The translations under genes and the position numbers were made by a program. Below, one piece after another: positions 54,301 to 60,304 of a stretch of DNA of 64,000 nt (position 1 is its first letter; each line of letters begins with the position of its first letter). The notes beneath the pieces were generated by a model that searched no databases, was not told where the DNA came from, and saw only the letters and a program-made list of their open reading frames with translations. The stretch comes from Amblyornis subalaris. Taxonomy: Eukaryota > Chordata > Aves > Passeriformes > Ptilonorhynchidae. Location of the stretch: positions 1,590,977 to 1,654,976 of the forward strand of contig JACAXG010000169.1 of NCBI GenBank assembly GCA_018881555.1, read 5' to 3'.

Positions 54301-57300
54301 GGGCAGTTTTCTCCACACAGTTTATNAGGAGCTCAGGTTCAGGTGTTCACAGATGAAATTCCTTGTTCCCCCAGGTCCTGCCCTGCTGCTCACCAGTGAC
54401 AACATCAAACAGCGCCTGGGCTCTGCTGCTCTCGACAGGTACCTGCCCTTGGTACTACTTGGGGAAATGCAGCAAGACACTCTGGACTGTTCTTATAAAT
54501 ACACAGAGTTTGGGAATAAAATCTTGTGTTCTGACATACAATGGCCTTTCTGGTCCAGGTGTTGGAGACAATAATGTTTCAAGAGTATTTGGTTCAAATG
54601 CGAGTGGGTTTTTTCCGTAATTAGTTTCTCACTTGTGAAATTGGAAAAGCTGAATTGCTCCAAGTGGGCACTGTGTGCTCATTCTTAGGGATGCTGTGGA
54701 AGCATTACTGAAGTGAGGCATCACTGCATCCTCTTATCTTGGTGTGTATATCTAATTGTGTAAATCCTGGAGGAACAGAGAAAGCAGGAGCTTGGAGCTG
54801 GACCAGAACCTGACCGAGCAGGAGATGCTGTCAGATTTTATGCTGACGTTTGAGATTTCTCTCTATTCTGTTGGNAGCTGTGATGTAAACCCGTTTGAAT
54901 TCCCTGTTTCCCTTGTCTGTCCCCAGCATCCACGAGTACAGACTGACCAGCTGGCTGGGCCAGCAGGANGACATCCACAGGATTGTGCTGTACCAGGCCG
55001 ACAGCACCCTGACCCCCTGGACCCAGCGCTGCATCCGCCAGGCCGACTGCATCCTCATCGTGGGGCTGGGAGACCAGGAGCCCACTGTGGGAGAGGTGTG
55101 GGAACTGCTCCTCCCCCTCTTGGCACTGGGAACAGTCCAGGTCAAAGCAGGTTGCTTCACACTCGTGTGTTTTCCCGGGTTTAACACCCAGTGAGGCATA
55201 AAAAATGAAATATTCCTGAGAAATGTGTGTAAGGAATAGCAATAGCAAATTCTCAAACTGCATGAGAATCCTCTGAAATGGCAAGTTTTTTATGTAGGAG
55301 TACTTCCAGCAAAGTTCTTTTCCTCTAAAGAGTCATTTTGGCCAGTGGTAAATCAAAAGGAAATTGCTTTGAAGCTTTATGTTTCTGCCCAGAATATCTT
55401 CGCAGGGTCTCCACATAGAGAAATTCTTTTCTGCCTGGATGAAATTCATGGTGTGTGCCTAGGAGAAAGTAGATCTAAATTGCAGTGTATGAATTATTTA
55501 TTTTATTTTATTACAGGTTTTAAGCTGTAATTTTTTTCACCTTACTATCTATTTTTATGGTTTTATATTTTATTACCAAGGTCGTTTGACCAGACATATG
55601 AATTCTGCAAGAAATTTAAAAAAGAGATCACAAGTGGGTTTTTTAGGATGGTGAAGTGCTGAGTCTGACCTGCAAAGAGCCTGGACTGGTCCCACGTGCA
55701 GCTTTCGTGTGTGTCCCTTCGTGTGGGTTCTTCCTGCCTGGGTGTGGGAGGCAGGAAGCACAGGCAGAATAGGCTGCCAGCAGTTGCCTCAAACAACAAC
55801 AAAAAAATCAAAATCAGAAAGGCAAGGAGGAAAAAGTGGACTGATGGGAAGGGAAAGAAGAAAACAGTGAGCATTTGTAGGNTCGAGTCTGACTTGGGCA
55901 GCATCTCACATTGCAGGAGCAGCACCTGCTGTGCATTTCATGGCCTGGTTTAGGTCAAAAGCATTCAGTTTTAAGCATTCAGGTTTGAATCCTGGACTGA
56001 TTTTAGACTCCTGTGTGCTGTGTAAGCCCACAGTTAAGTGCTGATGTCTGAATCAATCAAGTTTGGGGGTTCTGAGTGTGCAGAGTGGCCTGTGGATTCA
56101 GGTGGGAATAGGGGTGGGATGTGTGTGTGGATGTATTTCACGCTGAGACTGGAGCAGCCAGTACCTGACTCCCCTTTCCTTTGGTGTCCATCACTGCTGT
56201 AGCTGGAGAGGATGCTGGAGAACACGGCAGTGAGAGCCCAGAAGCAGCTGATCCTGCTCCATAAGGAGGATGGGCCTCTCCCTTCCCGGACTGTGGAATG
56301 GCTCAACATGCGGAGCTGGTGTTCTGCTCACCTGCACATCCACTGTCCACGCAGAGTCTTCTCCAAAAGGAGTCTGCCCAAGCTGGTAAGAGAGTCNTGG
56401 TTTGGTGACTGGTCCCTTGCTGTCCCTCACTTTATCCATAATCCCTGTATCAAAGGAAATTTGGGATAATGGTACTCCACAATATTCTAATGTGCAGTGG
56501 GCTCTTACACAGACAGTGTTANCTTTAAATCTGTTTGGCCTCAGTTTGATAGAGGAAACAGGGATAAGGGGGCCAGGTTTTCTTTATGGATGCATACTTG
56601 GCTTTTTGATATCCTGAAAAGAGCAGTTACTACCTGAGAGTCCCTCTGAAAGGTGTGTACTGGCCTTAGAGTCCTTTTTGTTGGGAAGATCCCTGTGCTT
56701 CCCAAATCTATGCTAAACATGAGGCAGAGGCAGCCTGGGTTGCTTCCCAGGAACTTCAAATCCTTGTCAAGGAAGAGAAAGAGCTGCAAGGGAAAGGCTG
56801 TACTACCATGAAGTTCTCCTGGCAGCTATAAAAGACTGAGATGCCATTGATCACTAGAAGTGTTTGGGTGGTTCATTGGCCTCTGTTCCTTTGAAGAAGA
56901 GCTGTTCACTTGGTAACAGNCACCTATAGCTTCAGGCTGGAAAGGACCACTGGAGCTCATCCAGTCCCACCTCCCTGCTCAGCAGGGTCCCCTGGAGCAG
57001 TCACTCAGGATTGTGTCCAGACAGGTTTGGAATATCTCCACTGAGGGAGACTCCACACCCTTTCTGCTCTATGTCCAGGGCTCGGTCATTGCACAGGGAG
57101 GAAGTTCTGCCTCCTGTCCGGGTGGAACTCCCTGGGCATCGGTTCCTGCCTTTTCCTCTTGTGCCATTGCTGGGCCCCACGGAGCAGAGCCTGGTCCTTG
57201 CCCTGACACATCCCTACAGACAGGGACACACAGGGATAAGATCCCTGCCAAGGCTGAACAGCCCCAGCTCCCCCAGCCTTCCCTCCAGCCCTCTCATCTT

Positions 57301-57497
57301 TGCAGCACCTTTTAACAGCATGCTGTGGCTGGCTCTGCCCTGCCNGTGCAGTGAGCATGCCCTGGCTCTCCTCTGCAGGTGGAGATGTACGAACGTGTGT
57401 TCCAGAAAACCCCGGACCGTCACTCCGACTTCTCCCGCCTGGCGCGGGTCCTGACCGGCAACGCCATCGCGCTGGTGCTCGGCGGCGGCGGGGCCAG
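3268..57497 (+). CDS. PNPLA7: PNPLA7, 13 internal exons of a split gene (5' and 3' parts outside the window)
   Basis: Thirteen exons join in phase into about 549 residues with no stop: 3268-3368, 4396-4542, 8884-8961, 9797-10002, 14669-14800, 16232-16355, 29377-29490, 42380-42440, 44974-45123, 54375-54438, 54927-55095, 56203-56385, 57379-57497. The order of motifs is that of the NTE/PNPLA6-PNPLA7 family: linker, two cNMP-binding-like domains, then the patatin domain. PNPLA7 is favoured over PNPLA6 by the stretch just before the glycine loop ([17 protein letters not shown], then [14 protein letters not shown]), by GQLAVLTGEPLIFT and by KSDCTYIVL, compared from memory with mammalian paralogues. 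Known for the family: an ER and lipid-droplet associated lysophospholipase that hydrolyses lysophosphatidylcholine to glycerophosphocholine and fatty acid. The membrane anchor, first cNMP-like domain, nucleophile serine and C-terminus are not in this window. Confidence 0.92.
3516..3640 (-). mobile_element. CR1 LINE 3' fragment, short
   Basis: It shows gactggtttgggttggaag and gccatgggcagggacacc, and stops after the ccatccaacctggg segment. It lies 150 bp after the donor of the first exon. Confidence 0.88.
3768..3811. repeat. 22-bp tandem duplication
   Basis: Two adjacent 22-bp units (3768-3789 and 3790-3811) differ at one base. The shared start is atccactgaaatcat. Confidence 0.9.
4396..4542 (+). 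CDS. PNPLA7: PNPLA7 exon 2 of window: linker into second cNMP-like domain
   Basis: The acceptor is cctttgcag ending at 4395 and the donor gtgagt starts at 4543. The exon is 147 bp, 49 codons, phase 0 at both ends, so skipping it would keep the frame. It encodes residues 34-82: a Thr/Val-rich stretch, then an amphipathic segment ([19 protein letters not shown]) typical of the helix leading into the cNMP-like fold. The N at 4528 is the first base of an NTG codon where the family has Leu. The exon is richer in A/T than the later exons. Confidence 0.93.
6127..6166. repeat. T/G-rich low-complexity stretch
   Basis: A run of T and G only, with tttttttggttgtttgg followed by gggggg and a further T run. 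Confidence 0.7.
6865..7075 (-). mobile_element. Probable old, decayed CR1 copy
   Basis: Collinear remnants of older CR1 are visible: ggtcactcagtctctt near the 3' end, then gatctccaatgat, then caatctatcccaatactta, then gaaaatctttgc. Divergence is high and the boundaries are approximate. Confidence 0.5.
7734..8033 (+). mobile_element. CR1 LINE 3' end, about 300 bp
   Basis: Sense orientation: ggcagggttagattagatat, gaagctgtggctgcccc, ttccaacccagacc, ending in ggattctgtgatc. Confidence 0.92.
8201..8234. repeat. Perfect 17-bp tandem duplication
   Basis: The unit tgaaaggaatgtttgga is repeated twice without change (8201-8217, 8218-8234). Confidence 0.93.
8884..8961 (+). CDS. PNPLA7: PNPLA7 exon 3 of window: start of second cNMP-like domain
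   Basis: The acceptor is cttctccag ending at 8883 and the donor gtgagt starts at 8962. The exon is 78 bp, 26 codons, phase 0 at both ends. It encodes residues 83-108, [13 protein letters not shown] then [11 protein letters not shown], the first beta strands of the domain with the family's RQGDQ turn. It joins directly to DVNVCFVV in the next exon, as in other family members. Confidence 0.95.
8962..9796 (+). other. PNPLA7: PNPLA7 intron, 0.84 kb, phase 0
   Basis: GT-AG intron with no repeat recognised except the T13C6 polypyrimidine run at 9767-9785, right before the acceptor. Confidence 0.9.
9767..9785 (+). repeat. T13C6 polypyrimidine tract at a splice acceptor
   Basis: Thirteen T then six C, ending 11 bp before the AG used by the exon at 9797. 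It serves as that exon's polypyrimidine tract and is prone to replication slippage. Confidence 0.85.
9797..10002 (+). CDS. PNPLA7: PNPLA7 exon 4 of window: core of second cNMP-like domain
   Basis: The acceptor is ttgctccag ending at 9796, behind a T13C6 tract. The donor gtgagt starts at 10003. The exon is 206 bp, 68 codons plus two bases of a Glu codon. It encodes [12 protein letters not shown], then [14 protein letters not shown] (141-154) in the place of the phosphate-binding cassette, then [13 protein letters not shown]. The cassette keeps Gly-Glu but has LIFT where a true cAMP-binding cassette has the phosphate-contacting Arg, so nucleotide binding by this copy is doubtful. Ns at 9925 and 9973 are third codon positions. 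Confidence 0.96.
10083..10616 (+). mobile_element. CR1 LINE 3' region, about 535 bp
   Basis: It reaches further 5' than most copies here. The part with gcaagaaagacatggaaggg and ctggagcatgtccagagaag precedes the usual 3' segment with ggttggacttgatgatctt. It is from a different, older subfamily than the copy at 7734. Confidence 0.88.
13546..13640 (+). mobile_element. CR1 internal fragment
   Basis: Only the ggcacaggttgcccagag to ggggcttggagcagcctg segment remains; the 3' end is missing. Confidence 0.85.
14669..14800 (+). CDS. PNPLA7: PNPLA7 exon 5 of window: helices between second and third cNMP-like domains
   Basis: The acceptor is tttccccag ending at 14668 and the donor gtgaga starts at 14801. 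The exon is 132 bp: one base finishes the Glu codon, 43 codons follow, and two bases (AG) begin an Arg codon. It encodes [33 protein letters not shown] and EVEAGRAVY. This is the C-terminal helix of one cNMP-like fold and the first strand of the next, closely matching NTE-family proteins. Confidence 0.96.
14801..16231 (+). other. PNPLA7: PNPLA7 intron, 1.4 kb, phase 2
   Basis: GT-AG intron. It contains one CR1 at 15770-16028, ending about 200 bp before the acceptor. Confidence 0.9.
15770..16028 (-). mobile_element. CR1 LINE 3' end
   Basis: Runs from gaatcccacactgg through gatggggcagccacagc to cccttgtcctgtcactcc. Low divergence from the copies at 31619 and 48880. Confidence 0.92.
16232..16355 (+). 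CDS. PNPLA7: PNPLA7 exon 6 of window: first half of third cNMP-like domain
   Basis: The acceptor is ttcctgcag ending at 16231 and the donor gtaaga starts at 16356. The exon is 124 bp: one base finishing Arg, then 41 codons, ending in phase 0. It encodes [18 protein letters not shown], a short DDGKK turn, and [11 protein letters not shown] (252-262). Third codon positions are strongly G/C, unlike the neighbouring introns. Confidence 0.96.
16740..16843 (-). mobile_element. Old CR1 3' fragment
   Basis: gtcataggaagattcag, then acctggaagtgtctagtcc and gacctgctcag, follow the CR1 3' end in reverse with many changes. Confidence 0.65.
17271..17285. repeat. (GGGCT)3 pentanucleotide run
   Basis: Three perfect GGGCT units, preceded by gagct. 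Confidence 0.85.
17736..17934 (+). mobile_element. CR1 LINE 3' end, about 200 bp
   Basis: Starts at gggtggggaggccctggc and ends at tcagtgattctctga. The terminal octamer is slightly degraded. Confidence 0.92.
22634..22648. repeat. (TA)7 microsatellite
   Basis: Fifteen alternating T/A bases behind a T run and before an A run. Confidence 0.9.
23115..23129. repeat. (CAG)5 microsatellite
   Basis: Five perfect CAG units in intronic sequence. Confidence 0.9.
24666..24766 (-). mobile_element. CR1 LINE 3' fragment, 100 bp
   Basis: gaatcgtggaattccagac, ttgggttggaagggacctt and cagttccacccct mark the extreme 3' end in reverse. Confidence 0.88.
26419..26569 (-). mobile_element. CR1 LINE 3' fragment with an internal deletion
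   Basis: Starts at agaatcacagaatgattt. The usual ccctgccatgggc step is missing, so gtgccacc is followed directly by cagggacaccttcc. Confidence 0.88.
28477..28597 (+). mobile_element. CR1 LINE 3' end, 120 bp
   Basis: tctggacacaaccctgag, cctgcttgggcagggagg and ggactggatgagctccag show the three-step 3' end of an older subfamily. Confidence 0.85.
28689..28796 (-). mobile_element. CR1 LINE 3' fragment
   Basis: gaatcccaaagtggtttgg begins the reverse copy. It lies 91 bp from the plus copy at 28477, making a tail-to-tail pair. Confidence 0.85.
29377..29490 (+). CDS. PNPLA7: PNPLA7 exon 7 of window: second half of third cNMP-like domain
   Basis: The acceptor is ctgtcccag ending at 29376 and the donor gtaaga starts at 29491. 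The exon is 114 bp, 38 codons, phase 0 at both ends. It encodes [18 protein letters not shown] then [18 protein letters not shown]. With the previous exon it forms [20 protein letters not shown], which keeps the Arg-Ala of a canonical phosphate-binding cassette (R271-A272) but has Asp for the usual Glu. It stands alone between introns of 13.0 and 12.9 kb; skipping it would stay in frame. Confidence 0.95.
30826..30927 (-). mobile_element. CR1 LINE 3' fragment, 100 bp
   Basis: atcacagactggtttgggc to cccatccaacctggcc, with the middle shortened (catcctgccatgcaagg). Confidence 0.88.
31429..31467. repeat. Short tandem A/T repeat
   Basis: About three imperfect units of ttttagaata, ending in ttttagaacc. 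Confidence 0.75.
31619..32122 (-). mobile_element. CR1 LINE 3' region, about 500 bp
   Basis: One of the two longest copies of this subfamily in the window. It starts at tcanagaatggtttgggtt and continues through gggaagccctttcccc and tgctccatccctgtgatcc to ggctggggcagctctgcagg. Little diverged. Confidence 0.94.
32635..32890 (+). mobile_element. Probable old CR1 copy
   Basis: A weak collinear match: catggtagctattttcagat, then ctgggactgaactcaaatgg, then gagggatggaccaaatg, in the order of a sense CR1. The sequence is highly diverged and the limits are approximate. Confidence 0.5.
33299..33310. repeat. (GT)6 microsatellite
   Basis: Six perfect GT units. Confidence 0.9.
33391..33650 (-). mobile_element. 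CR1 LINE 3' end, distinct subfamily
   Basis: cacagaatatcctgagttgg with cacagacaccccaacaatcc marks a subfamily shared with the copies at 35886 and 60204. Confidence 0.9.
35886..36117 (+). mobile_element. CR1 LINE 3' end, same subfamily as 33391
   Basis: gggttaggttgggtatcagg, ttcccccagagggtggtggg, tgggattgttggggtgtctg and gagctggactcagtgatcc are the sense version of the copy at 33391. Confidence 0.9.
36710..37020 (-). mobile_element. CR1 LINE 3' end, about 310 bp
   Basis: gaatcccagaaggttggaag through cccctttgtcctgtcactcc to ctttcttttaggctccc. It contains a notably high number of Ns. Confidence 0.92.
38035..38052. repeat. Interstitial telomere-like block, (CCTAAC)3
   Basis: Three perfect 6-bp units of the vertebrate telomere C-strand repeat, flanked by ggt and agtactgg. 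Confidence 0.9.
38440..38630. promoter_or_regulatory. Homeodomain-motif cluster with inverted repeat
   Basis: TAATTA occurs at 38449-38454, 38459-38464 and 38517-38522, and GGATTA at 38513-38518. The palindrome TTAATTAA at 38516-38523 lies inside an 8-bp perfect inverted repeat: TGAGGAAG at 38506-38513 and CTTCCTCA at 38529-38536. This is typical of conserved non-coding enhancers, but function is inference. Confidence 0.3.
39129..39420 (-). mobile_element. CR1 LINE 3' end, same subfamily as 1718
   Basis: cctccatgttcaccagtacc and aaatgccacatccacatg match the copy at 1718, and the copy continues to ctcatgtcctgtcacttc. The terminal end signature has decayed. Confidence 0.85.
40885..41060 (+). 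mobile_element. CR1 LINE 3' end
   Basis: aactggcacaggctgcctgg, cctggagatcttcaaggcc and accattctatgaaat show a sense 3' end with moderate change. Confidence 0.88.
42380..42440 (+). CDS. PNPLA7: PNPLA7 exon 8 of window: helix after third cNMP-like domain
   Basis: The acceptor is cattgccag ending at 42379 and the donor gtaaga starts at 42441. The exon is 61 bp, 20 codons plus one base of a Gly codon. It encodes [20 protein letters not shown], the amphipathic helix that closes the third cNMP-like domain in the NTE family. Confidence 0.94.
42441..44973 (+). other. PNPLA7: PNPLA7 intron, 2.5 kb, phase 1
   Basis: GT-AG intron. One CR1 lies at 42559-42931, about 120 bp after the donor. 42950-44970 holds no feature I can support. 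Confidence 0.9.
42559..42931 (+). mobile_element. CR1 LINE 3' end, about 370 bp
   Basis: gcctggagaagagaaggctc, then ggcagggttagatgggatat, then ccacattggacagggcttgg, ending in ggcactgtgtgat. Confidence 0.93.
44974..45123 (+). CDS. PNPLA7: PNPLA7 exon 9 of window: linker into the region before the patatin domain
   Basis: The acceptor is tgtggacag ending at 44973 and the donor gtaagt starts at 45124. The exon is 150 bp: two bases finishing Gly, 49 codons, one base of the next Gly. It encodes a variable stretch ([16 protein letters not shown]), then the conserved [19 protein letters not shown] and [10 protein letters not shown]. The latter begins a Rossmann-like segment conserved across PNPLA6/7. 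Confidence 0.96.
45270..45592 (+). mobile_element. CR1 LINE 3' end, about 320 bp
   Basis: gtggccttccagtgcctta, then gtgaggccctggcacaggc, ending at ccattctgtgattctac. The ggcttggagcag step is deleted between ggttgga and acaacctgg. Confidence 0.92.
46805..47045. promoter_or_regulatory. Intronic CpG-rich island
   Basis: Roughly 15 CpGs lie within about 100 bp (46931-47030), with runs such as gcccggcccgggcccccc and CCGCGG, in an otherwise moderate-GC intron. No exon is recognised there. Promoter function is inference. Confidence 0.35.
47369..47538 (+). mobile_element. CR1 LINE 3' end, 170 bp
   Basis: gggttgcccaaagcagctg to cccttccatgattccatg, in sense orientation. Confidence 0.92.
48880..49380 (-). 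mobile_element. CR1 LINE 3' region, about 500 bp
   Basis: A long copy from atcacagaatggcctggg through agcagagctgctccatccc to ctggggcagctctgctg. It contains an NNNN at 48965-48968 and several single Ns. Confidence 0.93.
51394..51533 (-). mobile_element. CR1 LINE 3' fragment, 140 bp
   Basis: Starts at ggaataatggaatggtttgg and stops abruptly after ttccagggatggg. Confidence 0.92.
53826..53950 (+). mobile_element. CR1 LINE 3' end, left arm of an inverted pair
   Basis: gagccaggctggacagggc to ccatgattctgtgatc. Its reverse complement is nearly the same as the copy starting at 54146. Confidence 0.93.
54146..54306 (-). mobile_element. CR1 LINE 3' end, right arm of an inverted pair
   Basis: gaatcatggaatggtttggg through tgccatgggcagggacacc to cacagctgctctgggcag. 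It ends 68 bp before the exon at 54375. Confidence 0.93.
54375..54438 (+). CDS. PNPLA7: PNPLA7 exon 10 of window: pre-patatin segment
   Basis: The acceptor is gttcccccag ending at 54374 and the donor gtacct starts at 54439. The exon is 64 bp: two bases finishing Gly, 20 codons, two bases of a Ser codon. It encodes [20 protein letters not shown], a highly conserved family stretch. A CR1 fragment ends about 70 bp upstream. Confidence 0.95.
54439..54926 (+). other. PNPLA7: PNPLA7 intron, 0.49 kb, phase 2
   Basis: GT-AG intron, the shortest in the window, free of recognisable repeats. Confidence 0.92.
54927..55095 (+). CDS. PNPLA7: PNPLA7 exon 11 of window: conserved pre-patatin core
   Basis: The acceptor is gtccccag ending at 54926 and the donor gtgtgg starts at 55096. 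The exon is 169 bp: one base finishing Ser, then 56 codons, phase 0 at the end. It encodes [31 protein letters not shown] and [18 protein letters not shown]. The N at 54969 is the third base of a GAN codon (family Glu). The donor lacks the usual A/G-A-G-T after GT, so it is the weakest donor of the set. Confidence 0.95.
55096..56202 (+). other. PNPLA7: PNPLA7 intron, 1.1 kb, phase 0
   Basis: GT-AG intron, starting with a weak gtgtgg donor. No CR1 is recognised. A T/A-rich stretch at about 55490-55570 contains acceptor-like ttattacag, but no open exon follows it. Confidence 0.9.
56203..56385 (+). CDS. PNPLA7: PNPLA7 exon 12 of window: segment leading to the patatin domain
   Basis: The acceptor is cactgctgtag ending at 56202 and the donor gtaaga starts at 56386. 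The exon is 183 bp, 61 codons, phase 0 at both ends. It encodes [39 protein letters not shown] and [13 protein letters not shown]. The WLNMRSWCS motif is a strong family signature. Confidence 0.96.
56386..57378 (+). other. PNPLA7: PNPLA7 intron, 0.99 kb, phase 0
   Basis: GT-AG intron. Its second half is mostly one CR1 (56927-57290), which ends about 90 bp before the acceptor. Confidence 0.9.
56927..57290 (-). mobile_element. CR1 LINE 3' region, about 360 bp
   Basis: ggctggaaaggaccactgg, ctgctcagcagggtcccctg, gtttggaatatctccactg and ggctgaacagccccagctcc identify an older CR1 subfamily, in reverse orientation. Confidence 0.9.
57379..57497 (+). CDS. PNPLA7: PNPLA7 exon 13 of window: entry to patatin domain with glycine-rich loop
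   Basis: The acceptor is cctctgcag ending at 57378 and the donor gtaggc starts at 57498. The exon is 119 bp, 39 codons plus two bases of an Arg codon. It encodes [18 protein letters not shown], then a [14 protein letters not shown] stretch (535-548). The Gly-rich loop supplies the oxyanion hole of patatin-type hydrolases, which use a Ser-Asp dyad. The next exon should carry the GxSxG nucleophile; nothing like it is seen in the remaining 6.5 kb. The exon is very G/C rich and CpG rich. Confidence 0.96.
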
Positions 57498-57520
57498 GTA
57501 GGCCACTTGTCCTGGGCACC

Positions 57521-57638
57521 CTGGCTGGGCTGGAGGGGGCTCTGAGCAGCCTGCTCTGTGCAAGGTGTCCCTTCCACGAGGGGGTGGAACAGGGTGGGCT
57601 CTAAGGTCCCTCCCAACCCAAACCCTTGTAGGATTCTG
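57521..57638 (+). mobile_element. CR1 LINE 3' fragment just after a splice donor
   Basis: ctggctgggctggaggggg, gcaaggtgtcccttccacg and cctcccaacccaaaccc lead to ggattctg. It begins about 23 bp after the donor of the exon at 57379. Confidence 0.88.
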
Positions 57639-60203
57639 CGCTGGTTTATTGTTGCCAGATCCGAGAGCCCCGCTGTCCCTGGGCTGGGACAGATCCCTCA
57701 GGGTAGCAGCCATCCTGTGCCACCAGCACTGCTCTGCAAGCAGCANTTGGGGGAGGAGACATTGGGAAATNACACAAGCTTAACCTGCTGTGGGGATTTA
57801 TGCTGAATTTCTGCAGAAGGAACATGAGTGTTGTGACCTCTTGAGGCCTCTCATAAGTTGGGTTTAATACCAGGAGGTGACCAGGGCAGGAAAGATGACG
57901 TTTCTTTCTGTTGGCCTACACTATGGATTTTTTTTTTTCCCTTATGGATTCTTATATTAGAAANTGGCTCACAGTATTTCAAAGCTCTTCGAAGTTTGAG
58001 CAGTAAGAGGAATTATGTCCTCTAATGGAGAATGTTCTCGTCTTTATAATCCTCCAAAGCCCCAGGTGCCCATACATTTTGACAGCCTTACCTTACAGAA
58101 AGAGTGTATTTTGCAGACACAAGGACAAGGTGTGTGCTTGAGCACTCTATTAGAATTCCATCTGAAACCCCAGTGAGCTTTAGAAATAAATTATTACTGG
58201 CATTTTTCTTTGGAATCTCTTTTTACTTGGAGAGTTTTCTGTTGAGGCGGAATTGAGTTGCCCTTTGTCTCAAGCGAGCGCCGCCTTCGTTGTCTCCATC
58301 ACTGTGTTCTTGAAGCTCTGCCTTAGAAGAGTGCTTTGAAATACAGCTCTCAAAAATAAAATACCTAATTTGCACGCAGTCTGTCTGTTGAAGTGCACAG
58401 AAATATCACATTTTTGTCGTTGGGCCAGCGCCTGCTTCAGGGGAGCGTTCGCTGCAGTAAAGGTTAGAGCTCCTTTGTGCCAGCTCCTCCTGATCACTCA
58501 CTGGTGCTGAGACAGCCAGAGCTGGTTCCTCGAGTGTCTCACAGGTGCCTTGATCCTGCTCCCTTTCACAACCCCTCACCTGAGCTGGTTTCAGGATTTC
58601 ATTTCCGAGACGAGCTCTGTCCTGTGGAGACACAAAGCAGAGCAGCAGAGGGGAGCTTCTGTTTCATCTGAGCATCTCAGGAGGCTTCTCATCGACCTAA
58701 GCAAAGCATTTGTGGTTTGTTCTTTGTTCCCAGCTGATATCTCTGCCTCTACCAAAGCCTGTGTTGTGCTAAATCTGTGCACTCCTGTGCTGCTGGCAGC
58801 ACATTTTGCTCGTTCCCTTCCTTCCTTCTGTAAACACTGCTGTAATTTTTGCCAAACTTTTTTTTTTTTTCCTTTTTGTTCTACTACTTAATTTGCAAGC
58901 TCCCTCCTGTGGGTGTGCAGGATCTGAGGTAAGGAGGAGCAGGGTCACTGAGCCTGTGCTGGTCCTGTGTTGTCCCTCTCTGCAAAGCTGTGCTGCCGCC
59001 GTGTTGGCTTTGGGGTCTCTGGATGCTCATCACCCATTCAGCAACGAGCCATGGGCCATTAGCCATCAATCTGCTCATTCCTGCATCCCTGCACTGGGAA
59101 GGACTTGAAGAGGATTAAGGGCAGAGTGGATAACTGGGATNTCTCTTCCTTCTCTGAAACACTTTCTATGCCGAAATGCTCGTTCAGGGGGTTCAGCTGG
59201 CACAGGGATGGTGTGAGCATTGTGTGTCCCCTGCAAAAGTACAGAATGTTGTTCTAGTCATTAAATAATCATCTAAATTGTGGTTAGAGAAAAGATTTTT
59301 CGAAGTGAGAATATCATTAAGGCCAGAGAAAGGACAAAATTGCTCTGAACTCTGTAAAGCTCTGCCTTTGGAAGGACAAAGTAAATTCTTAGATTGCCTA
59401 TTTCTGCTAACAAGGGAATTTCAAGAGATTAGACACCAGGTACTTAAAATCATCCTGTGATTAAAGCACAGTTAGACTAAAAACATCTTCATGGGTCGCT
59501 GCACAGACTGTTGATGGCCTTTGGATAATAATTACATGAGTAACCTCCCTCCTTGTTCTCAGAGCATGAATCACACTGGTCACACAGCCAGGGAGAGGTC
59601 ATAGTGACAGGGGCTGGCTGGTGGGTATTTGTGCAAACTATTGTGTTCTGTGACTCCAGTAATATCAGTTATTTAGTTGTTATTTTGGGAATGTTTGTCT
59701 GGCTTCCCAGTGACAGCTGGATTGGGAGGTTTTACCNAGAGCAGCTTCCTAGTAATTATCGTTGTGGTTTGTCATGACAAAAGGCTCATAGGAACTAAAG
59801 GTTTTCTTTCTCCTGTGAGCATAAAAATAAAACAACTTGAAGTGATACAGTTCTAAAATTACAGTGTTTTGCTTTTGTTAAATGCTAACTTAATTTTACT
59901 TAGAAACATTGTGGAGTTGGAGGGAAGGAAAGGGGGTTTGTGTTTAGGAAAATAATAGCTTTGAGGTGTATTTGCAAGAATAATGACACATCAAGCCCTG
60001 CAACAAAGGCATAAACCCTCCCATAAATAATTGTCCTGACCTTTTAGCCCTCCCACGTACAGCCCACCCCTTCTTTGGTGTGCTCTGGTCGTCTTAGCAA
60101 AGCTGTTTGAAAACTGAAATTTCTAGGAAGTAAATAATTATTACAGAAGTATCTGGGAATTCCTAAAGCTTTGGGGGGAAAAAAAAAAGGGTTGAGCTGT
60201 TTC

Positions 60204-60304
60204 AGAATCACAGAGTATCCTGAGCTGGAAGGGAGCCACAAGGATCATTGAAATCCAACTCCTGGTCCTGCACAGACACCCCAGCAATCCCACCCTGTGC
60301 CTGA
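60204..60304 (-). mobile_element. CR1 LINE 3' fragment, subfamily of 33391
   Basis: agaatcacagagtatcctg with cacagacaccccagcaatcc matches the copy at 33391. Confidence 0.9.

Larger units (their letters stand above)
45124..54374 (+). other. PNPLA7: PNPLA7 intron, 9.25 kb, phase 1
   Basis: GT-AG intron. It holds CR1s at 45270, 47369, 48880, 51394, 53826 and 54146, and a CpG-rich island at 46805-47045. 49400-51390 and 51540-53820 are unique sequence with no gene seen. Confidence 0.9.

Noticed and set aside
55490..55520. Acceptor-like ttattacag after a T-rich tract
   Set aside because: Stops follow at once in the required phase, and the flanking exons already join without a gap.
57086..57616. 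Minus-strand open frame of about 176 codons
   Set aside because: It is the shadow of the GC-rich PNPLA7 exon at 57379-57497 joined to two CR1 fragments, with no own homology.
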